A stretch of 64,000 nucleotides of DNA, taken from contig OZ020521.1 in the NCBI GenBank assembly GCA_963971425.1, positions 9,379,519 to 9,443,518 on the forward strand, read 5' to 3'. Made by a program: the position numbers and the translations under genes. Positions 33,419 to 45,248 of this stretch are shown piece after piece (the stretch's first letter is position 1; each line of letters opens with the position of its first letter). The notes beneath the pieces were generated by a model, which was not told the DNA's origin, searched no databases, and saw nothing but the letters and a program-made list of their open reading frames with translations. Origin of the DNA: Bryoerythrophyllum caledonicum. Its lineage: Eukaryota; Streptophyta; Bryopsida; Pottiales; Pottiaceae.

Positions 33419-34080
33419 CTCCAAATGTGGTCACCACTAAATGGAATCAAGTTCTTAACCCTGGTTTCAAGCTTAAGTGGAGGAATGTGTGGGACTCTGA
33501 GAGAACTGGAAAAGAAGCTGGCTTGATCTCGCAGCTTTGGCACAAGGCTATCGCGGTCAATCAGTGGAGAAGCCAGGCTTCTCCGAATATCGACACTACT
33601 TGTAGGATCTGTGACCAAGGGGAAACTGAGAGCATTGTGCATAGATTTTGGACCTGCCCGCAGGCGCGCTCCACCTGGCTCTATGTGGTCAGAGCCCTCC
33701 AGCACATCAGCAATTCTCCTACTCAGAGATGGGGACTCCCCACCCTCCAACAAGCCTTGTTTGCCTCTCGCCCTCCCCGTAAATTTGGGAAACTTAGCAG
33801 GTTCTGGTTGCTGCTTCGTGGCATCACCATTTGGACTTTGTGGATTGTTCGAAATGACTGGGTGTTTAATCAACACCTTTGGACTCCTTACAGGATTGAA
33901 AACGTGATCTGGCAAGGGCTCACTGACTACGGCAGGATTGCCTGGGACAGGATTCGCATGGCCAACTCGGAGATGAATAGGGCCAAAGCTGCAAGTAATT
34001 TCGAATCCAAGTGGGGGTGTAACAAGGCCTTGTGTAGGAGACATGATAATCGGGTTGTGTGGGTTAGGGAGTTTCATTAG
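33419..34080 (+). pseudogene. C-terminal zf-RVT domain of LINE reverse transcriptase
   Basis: About 220 codons remain open up to the stop at 34080, reading WRNVWDSERTGKEAGLISQL, then CRICDQGETESIVHRFWTCP (C-x2-C...H-x4-C), then the WxLWIVRNDWVFN motif. This is the zinc-binding zf-RVT region found after the reverse transcriptase of plant L1-type LINEs. The apparent start at 33355 lies in flanking DNA and is not the element's own. The frame has no stops, so the insertion is fairly young. Confidence 0.85.
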
Positions 34081-34211
34081 GTTCCGATTCTCTTGTCTCT
34101 GCGCTGCCGGTCTTGGCGCGCTTCTGTGTTTTTTGTTGGTTCCCTTTGGTTCCTTGCAATTCAAAATTCGTTTTGTTTTTGTGCCAAAAATAAATAAATA
34201 AATAAATAAAT
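33419..34211 (+). mobile_element. 5'-truncated LINE with 12-bp target duplication and (TAAA)n tail
   Basis: The insert is bounded by AAATTAGTTTAC at 33407-33418 and 34212-34223, a 12-bp target duplication. It ends in a (AAAT)n tract (34188-34211), the usual 3' tail of plant LINEs of this type. Only the last 0.8 kb of the element is present, as expected from incomplete reverse transcription. Confidence 0.9.
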
Positions 34212-34223
34212 AAATTAGTTTAC

Positions 34224-34779
34224 AATAGGGGCCATGTTGCAAAAAGTGTAGTAGCGGAATTGGAAAATCTTTCTAAGGTGGAGACATCCAATTTCAATAA
34301 ATTAAGCCAGTTGGGGTCTCAAATGACATTGTATGTTAAAAGAAATTATGTAAAAAGATGCAGAATTAGGAAACTCAATGAACATTTTTCATATTTAATC
34401 TCAAAAATTTGGAAGTGATACAGCTCAAAAACCCAAAAACCACCAATTTAGCCCATAGTTGTTTTGTAAAGTATGTAGTAGTTGTTATGAGGTGGATTGG
34501 ATTTTGTGCCCTCATTTGCCCAATGCTAATAAGTGACAATGAGTAAAAGAGAAAAGACATGCCATGCAAGGGTGGTGCAACCAAAAATTGCACACCTCAC
34601 CACTCAATGTTGTTACTAACTACTAATAGCTACTGACATTTTTAAAGATTTTTTGAATGGTTATAGATGGGTGGATGATCGGAATTGGGTCGCTCTACAC
34701 AGCAGATTTGGATGGGTGATCGGAATTGGGTCGCTCTACACAACAGATTTGGATGGGTGATCGGAATTGGATGTCACTA
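34224..34779. other. AT-rich spacer ending in a 41-bp tandem repeat
   Basis: 34224-34670 has no gene and is probably pre-insertion repeat DNA. From about 34672 to 34775 a 41-bp unit (GATCGGAATTGGGTCGCTCT...) is repeated two and a half times at 34677, 34718 and 34759. Confidence 0.6.
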
Positions 34780-36418
34780 CTTAATCTCGGGCTACGAGCA
34801 TTCAGAGGCTCACAGCCCAAGCGCCAATTTTCTACCTGGCCCCTCGCTCCAAGTCTTCCTGCTACCACGTCACCTTCGGGCCCCTGGCCCACTGTCAAAC
34901 CGTAGCGTGAGTCCATCTTGTCTTCCGAGGTTCATAATTTTGACGTCCTTAGGGTTCCAACTTCCGCCATCGCCATTGCTCTCTTGTTCTCCATTGCGAC
35001 CTACTCCTCCTCGCCATTGCCGCTCCGCTATCACTGCTCTCCATTGTTGCTCCACGCTTTTGCTCAGTAGTCTATCAACCACACTATAGGGTTTATGATT
35101 TTGTAATATTGATTGTGGCATGGAAAGTTTATGATTACATTTTATTTTTGGGAGTTTGGGATTCAATGTTGTTGCGAGTGGCTTGGAATAGCGCAGGATT
35201 TGGAGATGCTTATGTCGGGGAAAGCTCTCTATCTTCAATTTCTATTGTGTGTTTTTTAGGATTTGGTGTGGCAAATTATCGTGCTCGTTAATTCTTGTAA
35301 TGGTTCCTACAATGATGATGGCAGGATATACTTTTGAGCTAGTGGTCAAAATAATAATGACAACAGTGGTGGCAGTCATGGTTGATAGCATCTTTTAAGA
35401 ACATGTTGAATACAAGAAGTCTCATGTCTTTCAAAAATATAGTTTCTTTGATGAAACACTTCACACATGACTTCAAATCAAAACATTGAGACTTCAAATC
35501 ACTGAGATTTGAAGGAGTGAGACTTCAAATCAAAGCAAGGAACATCAAATTACACTTAGTTTGAAAACTATCAATGTTTCCTTTGAGATGGTATAAATTT
35601 GCAATTCTTCAGACATTGAATCATCATGCCTTCAAAGGTAGAATCAAACCATGTTTATCAAGGATGAACATACTCTCCAAATATACATTCAAATCTTGTT
35701 AACACTGCCTCAATTGAAGCAAAGCTTACAGTCATATATATTTGCTTGGATCCTCTCATAGTTCTCACAAAACCTCTCAAGGCTGGCCTCAGAGATGTGT
35801 CCATTTGCAACTCTTCAAAAACTTAGTCATACCTTCAACAAGAAAAAAATCAAACCAATATTCACACTCTCCATCAACCTAGGCATCATCTTCAACAAAC
35901 ACATCAAACAAAACAAGGAGAAAAGTTCACTTCCAAAACAATGTGATAATATAAATTACGCGGGCGAGGGTTTAGGTAGCAGGTCACGATGGCAGAGCAC
36001 GAATGCTATAGGTCGCGGGGCGATAGAGAGCACAAGGATTGCCGATGCTACATGTCATGTAGAGAGTAGAGGTCACTAAGGAGAAAACGTCTCGATGGAC
36101 AGTGTTGGGCGGCGGCGGTGAAGCAGATTGCGCGAGCGAAGGGGAATGGAGAGAGCCGCGACGGTGAGGGGGAGTAGGTCGCAATAGTAAACATGAGAGC
36201 GGAGGTGATGACGGAACACTAAGGACAACAAGACATTGAACCTCGGTAGACATGATAGGCTCTTGCTACGATCTGATAGCGGATTTGGGGCCCTAAGATG
36301 ATGTTGGGGGGACTTGGAGCGGAGAGACTTGAAGAAAGGGGGGGGACTTGGAGCGTGGAGCCGGGTAGAAAATTGGAGCTTGGGCTGCGAGCCGCTTAAC
36401 GCTCGTAGCCCAAGATTA
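34780..36418. mobile_element. inverted-repeat element with about 300-bp arms
   Basis: TTAATCTCGGGCTACGAGC (34780-34800) is inverted at 36398-36418. Similarity continues inward through AGCCCAAG...CCAATTTTCTACC and CTCCAAGTC, and on to the region near 35090 on one side and 36070 on the other. The middle (35100-36060) is AT-rich with a CTTCAAATCA-type direct repeat at 35470-35540. It may be one long-TIR element or two copies in opposite orientation. No transposase frame is seen. Confidence 0.5.
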
Positions 36419-37689
36419 AAGAGATCCGGAATTAGAATTAGCCTCAAAGTTGAACAAGCAACTGAAGGACACGGACTGAATGACATATGCACAATCAAGC
36501 ATCTACTACGGTAATCTCTCACTAATTATAAATGATGATTGCTTGACTATCTTTCATACGTATTGCATGATCAATTGAGGGAGCTTCATATGTGGGATTC
36601 AAATGAGAATATTACACATTCACTCGTATTCCACATATTAGCTATACATAAATGAAGACCCTTCTTTTCTAATAGGTACAATAACATTGCCACATTTTTG
36701 TTGACTAAGTGGTCATTTCTTGGTCATCTAGAGAGTGAAGAGTTTACTTGAGAAATTATTTTGCAAGTATCTCAGCTTAGGTGTGTCGATTTGAAAGCCT
36801 TACAAATCTTTATTCCACATAGGGATATAAATCAATTGATGCAAAATTTAAAAAGAGTTAAATTGCAAGGTGTATCCACTCCAAGTTATGATAGGAATAC
36901 AAAGATTAATTTGGAAAATACAATTACTTTTAGAAAGCTCTAATCACAAATATACCTCGCCGTGTAGGTTATTGATTATTACACATACAAAATATATTCA
37001 TCCATACCAGCAAATATTACTTGAGCAAAGACATTACAAGCAACGATAATGGAGGTCCATATCAGCTTTGTTAGCTTTTCGTTCGTCCATAATAGCTTCC
37101 TCTGCTTCTCACTCTTTGGTTCTAATCCTCTTTCCATCATGATGCAGAACGTCAGGCACTTCGATAACTCTGACTTAGCACGAGTCTCATTCTAAACCAA
37201 TTTGCCATTCTTCTCCACTTTGTAAAAAAGAGGGTGCACCCTAGCTTCATGTCTATATACACAGTGGTACTATCATCCACCGAGTCATTGTTGATCAACA
37301 TTCTTGACAAGTAAGAAATCACCTTACGCTCTAGCCACCTTCTCAACGGGCAAGCATTGTACACCTAGCAAATTAGTCTCCAGAACAAAGGAAAGGCCAA
37401 GAAATGATAACTTTACACTTGGAAATTCTATGTCAAAATTTAATCTCCCAAAGACAGTAAACTCGTAGAACATTACAAGCAAAGAGAATGGAGCGTGTAT
37501 GTTGAAGTATACTAATAGATCATATGAGGATTGAATGGCAACTTACAAGATTGTAAGACTCTCTTAGAACAAGTTCAAGAGCTGAATCTGTGACAACCAA
37601 ATTAACAATGCCATTTTCTTCAAGACAAATGACTACATCTTTCATCTACATGGGAGCCACCTTAAAAAATTGGTCATGCGCAAGTGATT
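36419..37689. other. AT-rich spacer
   Basis: No gene recognised. Around 36600-36950 fragments on the plus strand (LRCVDLKALQIFIPHRDINQLMQNL) might be a decayed transposon frame, but I cannot name it. Confidence 0.3.
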
Positions 37690-40400
37690 CCTAAACGACA
37701 ATCTCATCCAATTGGTTAAGAAATTTATGCCGGAAATCCTTCCGCACTTCCTCCAGCACTTTTCCCTTGGCAATCTTCATGGGCATGATGCCAATTAGGC
37801 CACGGAATGAATGCCCTGCTCTCAAATTGGAGGTCATGATAACAATGGTATTGGTGAAGTCCACGGTGCGGCTTTTGCCATCAGTTAGACGACCATCATC
37901 CAACAATTGGAAGAGGGAGTTGAAAACCAAAGGATCGGCCTTTTCCACTTCGCTAAAGAGAACAATGTTGTAAGGGCGCCTCCGCACCACTTCTATGAGC
38001 TGACCACCTTCTTCATATCCCCGATACCTACACAAAATTACAGACAAAAAGATAAGCATCTAGATGAAACATTTGGTTCAACAACAAAAACAAGGTCAAT
38101 GTTTCTGCACGGAGTTCAAAAGACATTCTTCTCCAGATCTCAAGAATAGAAACCTCAGTAAATTATTAGATTCTAATAAACAACAATTTCACCAGAGAAA
38201 ACAAAAGAGCAACATACCGTGGCGGAGCACCAATGAATTGTGTAACAACATGTTGTTTGATATACTCAGACATATCAAGGCAGATAAGATGGTTTTCTTT
38301 GTCGAACACTTGCTCTGCCAAAGCTTTTGCCAAGTCTATTTTACCAACTTGTGTAACACCAAGAAAGAGGAATGAGCCAATGGATTGTTGTTGTTGCCCC
38401 AAATTAGCCGAAGATCTTAACACGGTCTCCCCTACAGCTTGCACGGGCCCATCTAGACCAACAACTTGTTGGTGCAATCGATTCACTGAGCCCAAAAGAC
38501 TAGCTTTTTCATTGTAGTCCAACCTTATTACTAAATACCAATCCAACAACTAACCACTTGGACAAAGACACAATCCAAATCAAACTCATCCATAATAGGC
38601 TTGCTAGATGAAATATGTCCTCAGTATTCAAAGGCGTGATTAAAGTTATAAACATACATGCTAAACAATAAGAAATTCTAAATCACTTAAGGTTGATGTT
38701 AATGTGCCACCTCAAATTTTTAGGAAAGTTTGCACCTCTGCAATCTGCTCATCCCCAAAGTCTTTGTGAGCATGTTATTCTCTCTAAGTTCAGATTCAAA
38801 CTTAATGATAGCTTTCTCATTGTCTTAAAGCGCCCCCTACTTGAGATCAACACCTCTTGCCAAGTCATGGTGCCATTTTGCTTCCACCAAGTTGACTTGG
38901 ATCTCTTTTACGTTTCTGCTTCAACCTGCAAAGCTCATCCACCCTCTCTTTTTCCTTTCAGTAGTTCAAGGGTCTCAATTGATTTTCAATATTTCCAAGC
39001 TTTTTCCGTACCTAAAAAATGTGACAACCAATATTAACCTTCCATTTTTGAGTTTGAAAGGCTTCTACATCATCAAAGCTAAGCACTTGTTACAAACAAG
39101 AATCCCTCAAAATTATAAGCATAGAAAGAGAAATTCAAAACCACAATTATTGCTTAGCACAAGTTACTTCAAGTGAACGTGCATTACTTGCTTTGTCCTT
39201 GTCCTTTTCAAGAGCATGTAGCTCTACCTCTAATTGGACTTTCCTTCTTTCCACTACATCAATTTCTTCAGGCTATTTTTCCACTTGTACACGCACATTG
39301 GAACATGCTTCATCTATCAAGTCAAAAGCTTAGTCAGATAGAAACCTTCCAGTAATGTAGCGGCTTAAAAGCTGGGAGGCCACAATTGAAGCCTTGTCGA
39401 AGATGTGGACACCATGGTCTCCCTCATATATCTCTTTCAATCCTAGCAAGATACTATTAGTATCCAAAACACTCGGCTCTTTAACAAGAACATGTTGGAA
39501 TCCTCAATCGAAGGTTGAATCCTATTCATTATATTTCCGATACTCCTCAAATGTAGTAGCATCAATGCATCGCAGCTGAGCACGTGCAAGCATTGGTTTC
39601 AAAAAGTTGGCAGCATCTATGAAAGACCCTTCTGTACGCCTTGTATCCGGATGAAAATACCAAAGTGAGTGAACTGTCCTAAATCTACGCAACAGGTGAG
39701 AGAATTTGAATGTATATCAAATTGCATCCTTTGTAAGGAATGCATCAAAAGCAAGGTGTTGAAATGACAAACACAAATGAAATAAATCATAGCATGAGAC
39801 TGAGGAAAATGTGAAATATGAAACTAACCTGCTTCAATAATAAGATGTATCACATGAATGAACAAATAACTGTACCATGAGCTTCCTCAACTTCCTTGAG
39901 ATCAACGTTAACACACTCTTCAAACTTGCCTCTATATTTGATGACGACAAACAAAGTTCCATATGAAGAGCAACCAACCAAATTTCCAGCAAAGTAGTGC
40001 ACATGTGCATAAACAATAAGACAATATCAACAAGACTTGGATAAGCACGAAGAAATCCTTCAGGATCTATAGAATAATGAAAAAGAGATTGATAAATGCA
40101 ACATGCAAGAAACCAAGAACATACAAATCGACTACATATCATACCTTGGTACATCCCCTCTTATGATTCGTTGAGTGGGACCCTCCATGATAGCCGTTTT
40201 CCCGACACCAGGTTCATCTATCTTGACATGATTGTTCTTTGTTCTTAGAGAAAGGATCCTCAAAACTCTCCGGATCTCATTGTCTCTGCCAACAAGAGGA
40301 TCCAACTTTATAGCATCCTCAACAAAATCTCTATCGTATGTCTTCAGGACTTGTAGGCTTGAAAGTTAGTGTCACCAGTAGCATTTTACTTTCTTAGACA
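37690..40400 (-). pseudogene. ClpB/Hsp101 disaggregase, decayed intron-containing copy
   Basis: Minus-strand blocks in the order of ClpB. 40150-40370 reads [18 protein letters not shown] then DEPGVGKTA (Walker A of AAA1) and IIRGDVPR. 39300-39660 holds [21 protein letters not shown] and [14 protein letters not shown] with in-frame stops. 38166-38500 reads LHQQVVGLDGPV, then GVTQVGKI (AAA2 Walker A, canonically GPTGVGKT) and DMSEYIKQHVVTQFIGAPPRY. 37690-38020 reads YRGYEEGGQLIEVVRRRPY, LDDGRLTDG and IMTSNL. The damaged second Walker A, stops after KYNE and before LKTYD, and no complete frame show a pseudogene. GT-AG introns remain (for example 38014-38216), so it arose by DNA duplication, not retroposition. 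The N-terminal domain and C-terminus are not found. Confidence 0.85.
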
Positions 40401-42901
40401 GTCCTCTCACAAATTTGAGCTCCTTCTTTGACCTATCAAAAATGAGGCATCCAATATGACAATTAGTCATAATGTCCACATCACCCTAACCACAAGTCAT
40501 CTTCTTTTCCTCATTTAATCAAAATAACAACCATGTCTTATCAAGTTATTCAATAATGTGACAAACCTCATCGAAATGTTGTAAGCTTTCTAAATTCTCT
40601 ATACAAGTAAATCAAGAAAAAGAGCAAGAATATTGAGAGAATCTGAAACCGTCAAGGACCAATTTAACAAATGTAATAATTTTTTTGAATCTAATATCAA
40701 TTTAGAAACTGAAAGTAAAGTGGCCAAATTGTTAGATGCATCAAAGATCCTTGGAAAACGTTGAGAAAAAGAAAATTTTCCCACCAACTCAAGCGTCACT
40801 CACACGACTAGAAATCACAATGATTTATATAAAGAGACCTAAGCAAGTCTAAAGCAAAATAAAGAAACAAAGATGTCAACCAAGAAGAAGAAAAAGCAGC
40901 AGACATGAACCGTTATTATACACGAGCTGCAACAATTATCTGATAGCGTTGATGCCCGCCTCTTTGCAACAGCCCACGACCTATACATCCTAAAGCAAGT
41001 CAAGAATGAAGTGATTGAATGCCAAGTGCGAGTCTCTTCTCAACTTCTGATATTCTTGTGCTTTTCAATAATCTTTATAAATGCATTGTCTACTTTATAC
41101 TTTGCATTTCCCATATTCGCCGGAAACTCCTCCAATGGAACCTCTCCAAAGTATCCTTAAACACTCATTCTACGAACACAACCGTCGCCTCACTCCCCAA
41201 CGCCAACGTAACAAACTGCCTTAATAGCCCTTGCTATCGTCTAGAAACGCAAGAACTAAATGAATAACAATGAACCATACATGGCCGGCACCAAACACCA
41301 GCTCCCGGCTCGCATCCAGCCTAGCGTACATCTTGTTAGTTCCCAACAACTTCATGATTGCAAAACTCCAATACAACTTAAATTCTTTACTAAACCCCCT
41401 AGGCCAATCAAAAATAAGAAGGAAGAAAAACTCCTCCTCAATAATCTCTCTCAACAATCTCAACAAAGCAAAAGTTGTCAATCGATCTCCTATCCTCTAC
41501 AAACTTGAGAAAAATCAAACTAGAATTTTCTCCTCCACAAAACTAGGACTCAATGAAACAAATTCCCCAATCACAATCTCTACAACAAACACAAAGAGCA
41601 GCCCAATCTTTATACACTCTATCCCTGATCATATCACACCCTTTGTTTTACTCAAAAACATATCACACCCTCAGTTGAACTCGAAAAAGGTGATATAAAC
41701 AAGGTGTGACATCTTTCTATATCTACTCTTCCACTATATCTATTCTATTTAATAAAAGATCAAGTGATATACCAGGTGGCAGAATAGAGTCATACTACAT
41801 GCCCGGTTCTATATGATCCTAATAGTGATCGTGAGGTCTTCCATGTCTACTCTTTTTTCCTTTCTTTCTTCGGTCTGTGGATTGGAATTTGGTTATGAGA
41901 ATACAAGTTTTAGTCAAATGGGTGACCTAATCAGGTCCTAATAAGGTCAAGTGGCTCACATTGGTTAAGCCTAATTAGGCTCTATCGGAATGCACAACCT
42001 TGCTGAACAAAATTGTGTAATATTTGCAGGTGATGATGCAAAATCCTACTCCGAAACAAAATATGAATGTGCCACAGTCATGCACAAAGTCACCTTCAAT
42101 GAAACGTATGGTGATGACGAGCTCATGTTCATCTATTTGATACAACTATGGTTGGAAGCAAGACAACCCTCCTCTAATTTTCTAAATTATAAAATTATGA
42201 TTTATCTATTGTCATAGATGTTCCAAGGATGTCATTGAAGTTCATTTAACAAACATAAGAGAGGGTCACAAATAACAATCTTCTAAGAATGAACTACTTC
42301 GTCCAAGTGCAACAAGTTGTCTTGATTTATCATTCATTACATGACAATGTGTCACTCTCCTTCAACCATGCTATCCCCACTTTCATGGTTAGTTTCCATT
42401 TCCATAAGACTGATATAAATGAAGAATATGACAACATTGATCATAATCCTAGCAAAATTTTGTAGCTCAATAACAGCTACAACTAGCACTTTGACGAGTC
42501 GGTGATTATTCATTTTAATGCTTCTTTTCTTTAGTGTAAACATGGTAAGTGACGAGAGATTCACATTGGATGATTAAAATTGATCTTCTATTCTTAGGAT
42601 TTCACCCAGGGCGCTCTTGAATAATCATCAGCATTACATCCTCAGCAACGGGAGGGCCATCACTAAGGCATGATGGTACAATCTCTCTCTTCCTCACCCA
42701 AGTAATTTTATTTTTATTTTTATCTTTATACATTGAGTATCACCCAATTAATTTTATTATCACGTAATCACATTTTTATCCAATTTCATTCACCAATGAC
42801 TCCATTTTGTAGTGCATTACGATGCACTTCTGTTTGGATTTTGTTTTATTGAGATTTCATGATTTCTATGGTTTACGTCAACTTCATGTCCCCTCCTTTG
42901 G
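40401..42901. other. AT-rich spacer
   Basis: No gene recognised in about 2.5 kb. The open stretches at 41270-41700 on the plus strand have biased composition but no motifs. The left part may include the decayed N-terminal portion of the ClpB copy. Confidence 0.35.
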
Positions 42902-42959
42902 GATTTTCCATGTTATTCCGTTGAGTCTCTACGGAATCAACGGAATAACATGGAAAATC
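42902..42959. repeat. perfect 23-bp hairpin with 12-base loop
   Basis: 42902-42924 and 42937-42959 are exact reverse complements; the arms begin GATTTTCCATG and end in the complement. Just downstream (42955-43050) a unit AAAATCATCTAAAACATAAA is repeated three times. It could be a miniature element tip, a cruciform-prone site or a small-RNA hairpin. Confidence 0.75.
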
Positions 42960-43563
42960 ATCTAAAACATAAAATTCCGAAAATTCCGAGTTATAAAATC
43001 ATCTAAAACATAAAATTCCGTGTTATAAAATCATCTAAAACACCGTACCTTTTATCACCATAACATGAGTTACAATTACAAACTGTGCCAAAATCAAAAG
43101 CATTATCAACCTCATCCATACACGCAGCAAACTGATCCACCATTGAGTTCGAGTGACAAGCATCGATTCTATAAGCAGAATGTATTGAACTGGCTCCCCT
43201 TCAAGAATATTACGATGCCAAACACACATTCAACAAATCAGAATCAGAATCATGCTGAAAATCATGATCCACACATACAGTAGTGAAGAAATTCACCTTC
43301 CAAGACACATAGATTCAACAAATAACTTCATCGTGTACACCTGCATTCCACCGTCAAATTAATCTATAATGCACATCCACCATTATTATAGTAAAGTTGA
43401 CAACCACGCATGCTTGCTAGCAGATTGTTGACTCACCAGGTTCGAGAATACGATAAATTCAACAAATAAAAATCACTACTTACAGACAAAGCGACACTTG
43501 AACACAAACTCTACGACTGTAATACCTGATGAGAAAGGATCTGTGGTGGACTTCATTCACCTT
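42960..43563. other. spacer downstream of the dioxygenase gene
   Basis: It contains the triplicate AAAATCATCTAAAACATAAA run to 43050 and otherwise no gene. Confidence 0.4.
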
Positions 43564-43820
43564 CAAGAACACTTGAATGGATTCAACATGAGAATTCCTC
43601 GATGTACACAGAAGTAGACTAGCAACAATGCAAGAACACTTGAATGGATTCAACATGAGAATTCCTCGATGTACACAGAAGTAGACTAGCAATAATGCAA
43701 GAACACTTGAATGGATTATTCCTCAATGTACACAGAAGTAGACTAGCAACAATGCAAGAACACTTGAATGGATTCAACATGAGAATTCCTTGATGTACAC
43801 AGAAATAGACTAGCAACAAT
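43564..43820. repeat. 67-bp tandem repeat, about 4 copies
   Basis: Unit CAAGAACACTTGAATGGATT... begins at 43564, 43631, 43698 and about 43755 (the third copy has a 10-bp deletion). It abuts the 3' end of the dioxygenase gene, about 35 bp from the stop codon, so it probably lies in its 3' UTR or just beyond. Confidence 0.8.
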
Positions 43821-43853
43821 GAGGCTTGCAAGCACATACCATACGTGATGAGA

Positions 43854-45248
43854 TCAGAAGTCGGTGGTGGGCTTGTGCCCCCACACTTGCTTCCACTCGT
43901 GCAACACCTCGCGCATGAAATGCTCCACCGTCATCTCGCTGCAAAAGCCATCCACGGCCGGCAACACCGCCTTCTGCCGCGCCCTCAGGAAAAACGGCAT
44001 GCTGAAGCGAGCCACTGAGGGCGTGCGCTCGTCCACGAAGTGCAGCGGCGCTCGCAAGTACCCCTGGGTCAGCTGCGCCATCGTCTCGCCCGCAAAAACA
44101 AACACGTAGTTCCGGCTCGAAGAATCCGAACTCACAGGCTCAGGATTAGTCGTCATCGGGACGTGATCGCTCTTCATTTCCACATTGACCCAGGTGCTTG
44201 CATCGGAGTGGTTGAGGATGGTGAGTCCGGGCAGATTGGATTGCGGGGAAACCGTGAGCAATCCCATGTCGGTGTGCACCGTGGTGGCCGCGCCCATGAG
44301 CCCTGGAGATGGCGAATTCGCGCCTCGGAGGTACTGGTACACTCGGAAGACGTTCGTGCCGACGAACTGGCTCTCCGGGACGGATGTGCACTCGTTGAAG
44401 GCGGACTGCGATTCGCACGGCGGGTCGAGGAGGGAGGGGACGAGGTCGGGTGAGAGATGGGTGAGGTGCGAGAGATCTGGGTGGCAGAGGAGCTTGAAGA
44501 GGCGGTACGCGACGTTCTGGAGGGCGAGGTACGCTTCCGTGAGAGAGGAGTCGAAGAGCGGGACGTGTTTCGCGGTGTGGGTGATCTTGCCTCGCGTGGT
44601 ACGTAGCTGCAGGAACTGGCGCGCGCTCCCCCGCGCGTGGCTGAACCCGACGAACTTCTGCTGCTGGAACCCGAGAAAGTGTTGCTGCTTCCACTCCTCC
44701 GGGTTGGAGAAGAATCGCTGCGCGGAGGCGGTGGCGGATTGGAAGGTCTCCGGGAGCGGGGAGCCTGCGTCCGGGAGGTGCAACCGGACGTAGCCGTAGC
44801 GGCGGAGGAGGGCGAGCAGGCGGGACGCGGCCGCGATATTGTCGGGGAGATCAGTCTCCAGCTCGCTCCACTCCATGGTGGCGTTGGCTTGCTCCTCGGC
44901 TTCTGGTGCGCGCCCCCAGTTGGTGATGGCGAGGCTCTTGAGGGGGGAGACGACGAGGGCGTAGGGGGGTGTGTCGTCGTCGGGACCGTTGGAGTGCAGG
45001 TAGGGCGACATGAAGAAGGGGATCAGGGGGCCCGTGACGGTGACGAGCACGCCTGTCACGGCGTAGAGGGAGTCATCCATCCCAAACGCGGAGAGGAGGA
45101 AGGAGTTGAGATTCTCGAGAGAGGTGCTCTTGGTGACGGTCGTGGTTACAACTCGATTCTCGTAAGAGAAGCGGAGATCCTTCTGGGAGGTGAATGAGCC
45201 TGAGCTTCGCCCCGAGGAATCGTGGCCGCGGGATGCGCAGGCGCCCAT
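43854..45248 (-). CDS. 2-oxoglutarate/Fe(II)-dependent dioxygenase-like protein with MGACAS start
   Basis: Single-exon frame of 464 aa. The double-stranded beta-helix metal and cosubstrate residues are visible: His325-x-Asp327 (VHTDMGLLTV), His403 (APLHFVDE) and Arg414-x-Ser416 (VARFS), with spacing typical of plant 2OG oxygenases. An N-terminal DIOX_N-like region precedes it (LLRRYGYVRLHLP, then FQSATASAQRFFSNPEEWK). The start MGACASRG is a classic N-myristoylation plus palmitoylation signal, unusual in this family and suggesting membrane attachment. The first 100 residues are otherwise unassigned. The gene is divergent from the Cpn60 gene. The substrate cannot be told. High GC, no defects. 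Confidence 0.8.
   Translation of the reverse strand: MGACASRGHDSSGRSSGSFTSQKDLRFSYENRVVTTTVTKSTSLENLNSFLLSAFGMDDSLYAVTGVLVTVTGPLIPFFMSPYLHSNGPDDDTPPYALVVSPLKSLAITNWGRAPEAEEQANATMEWSELETDLPDNIAAASRLLALLRRYGYVRLHLPDAGSPLPETFQSATASAQRFFSNPEEWKQQHFLGFQQQKFVGFSHARGSARQFLQLRTTRGKITHTAKHVPLFDSSLTEAYLALQNVAYRLFKLLCHPDLSHLTHLSPDLVPSLLDPPCESQSAFNECTSVPESQFVGTNVFRVYQYLRGANSPSPGLMGAATTVHTDMGLLTVSPQSNLPGLTILNHSDASTWVNVEMKSDHVPMTTNPEPVSSDSSSRNYVFVFAGETMAQLTQGYLRAPLHFVDERTPSVARFSMPFFLRARQKAVLPAVDGFCSEMTVEHFMREVLHEWKQVWGHKPTTDF

Noticed and set aside
33415-34242. 275-codon minus-strand open frame
   Set aside because: Antisense of the LINE zf-RVT region; the tail and target duplication prove the plus orientation.
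41270-41698. 142-codon plus-strand frame as a gene
   Set aside because: No motif, AT-rich random-looking composition, no partner exons.
44637-45197. 186-codon plus-strand open frame
   Set aside because: Antisense of the single-exon dioxygenase gene; Gly/Glu/Val-rich low-complexity translation.
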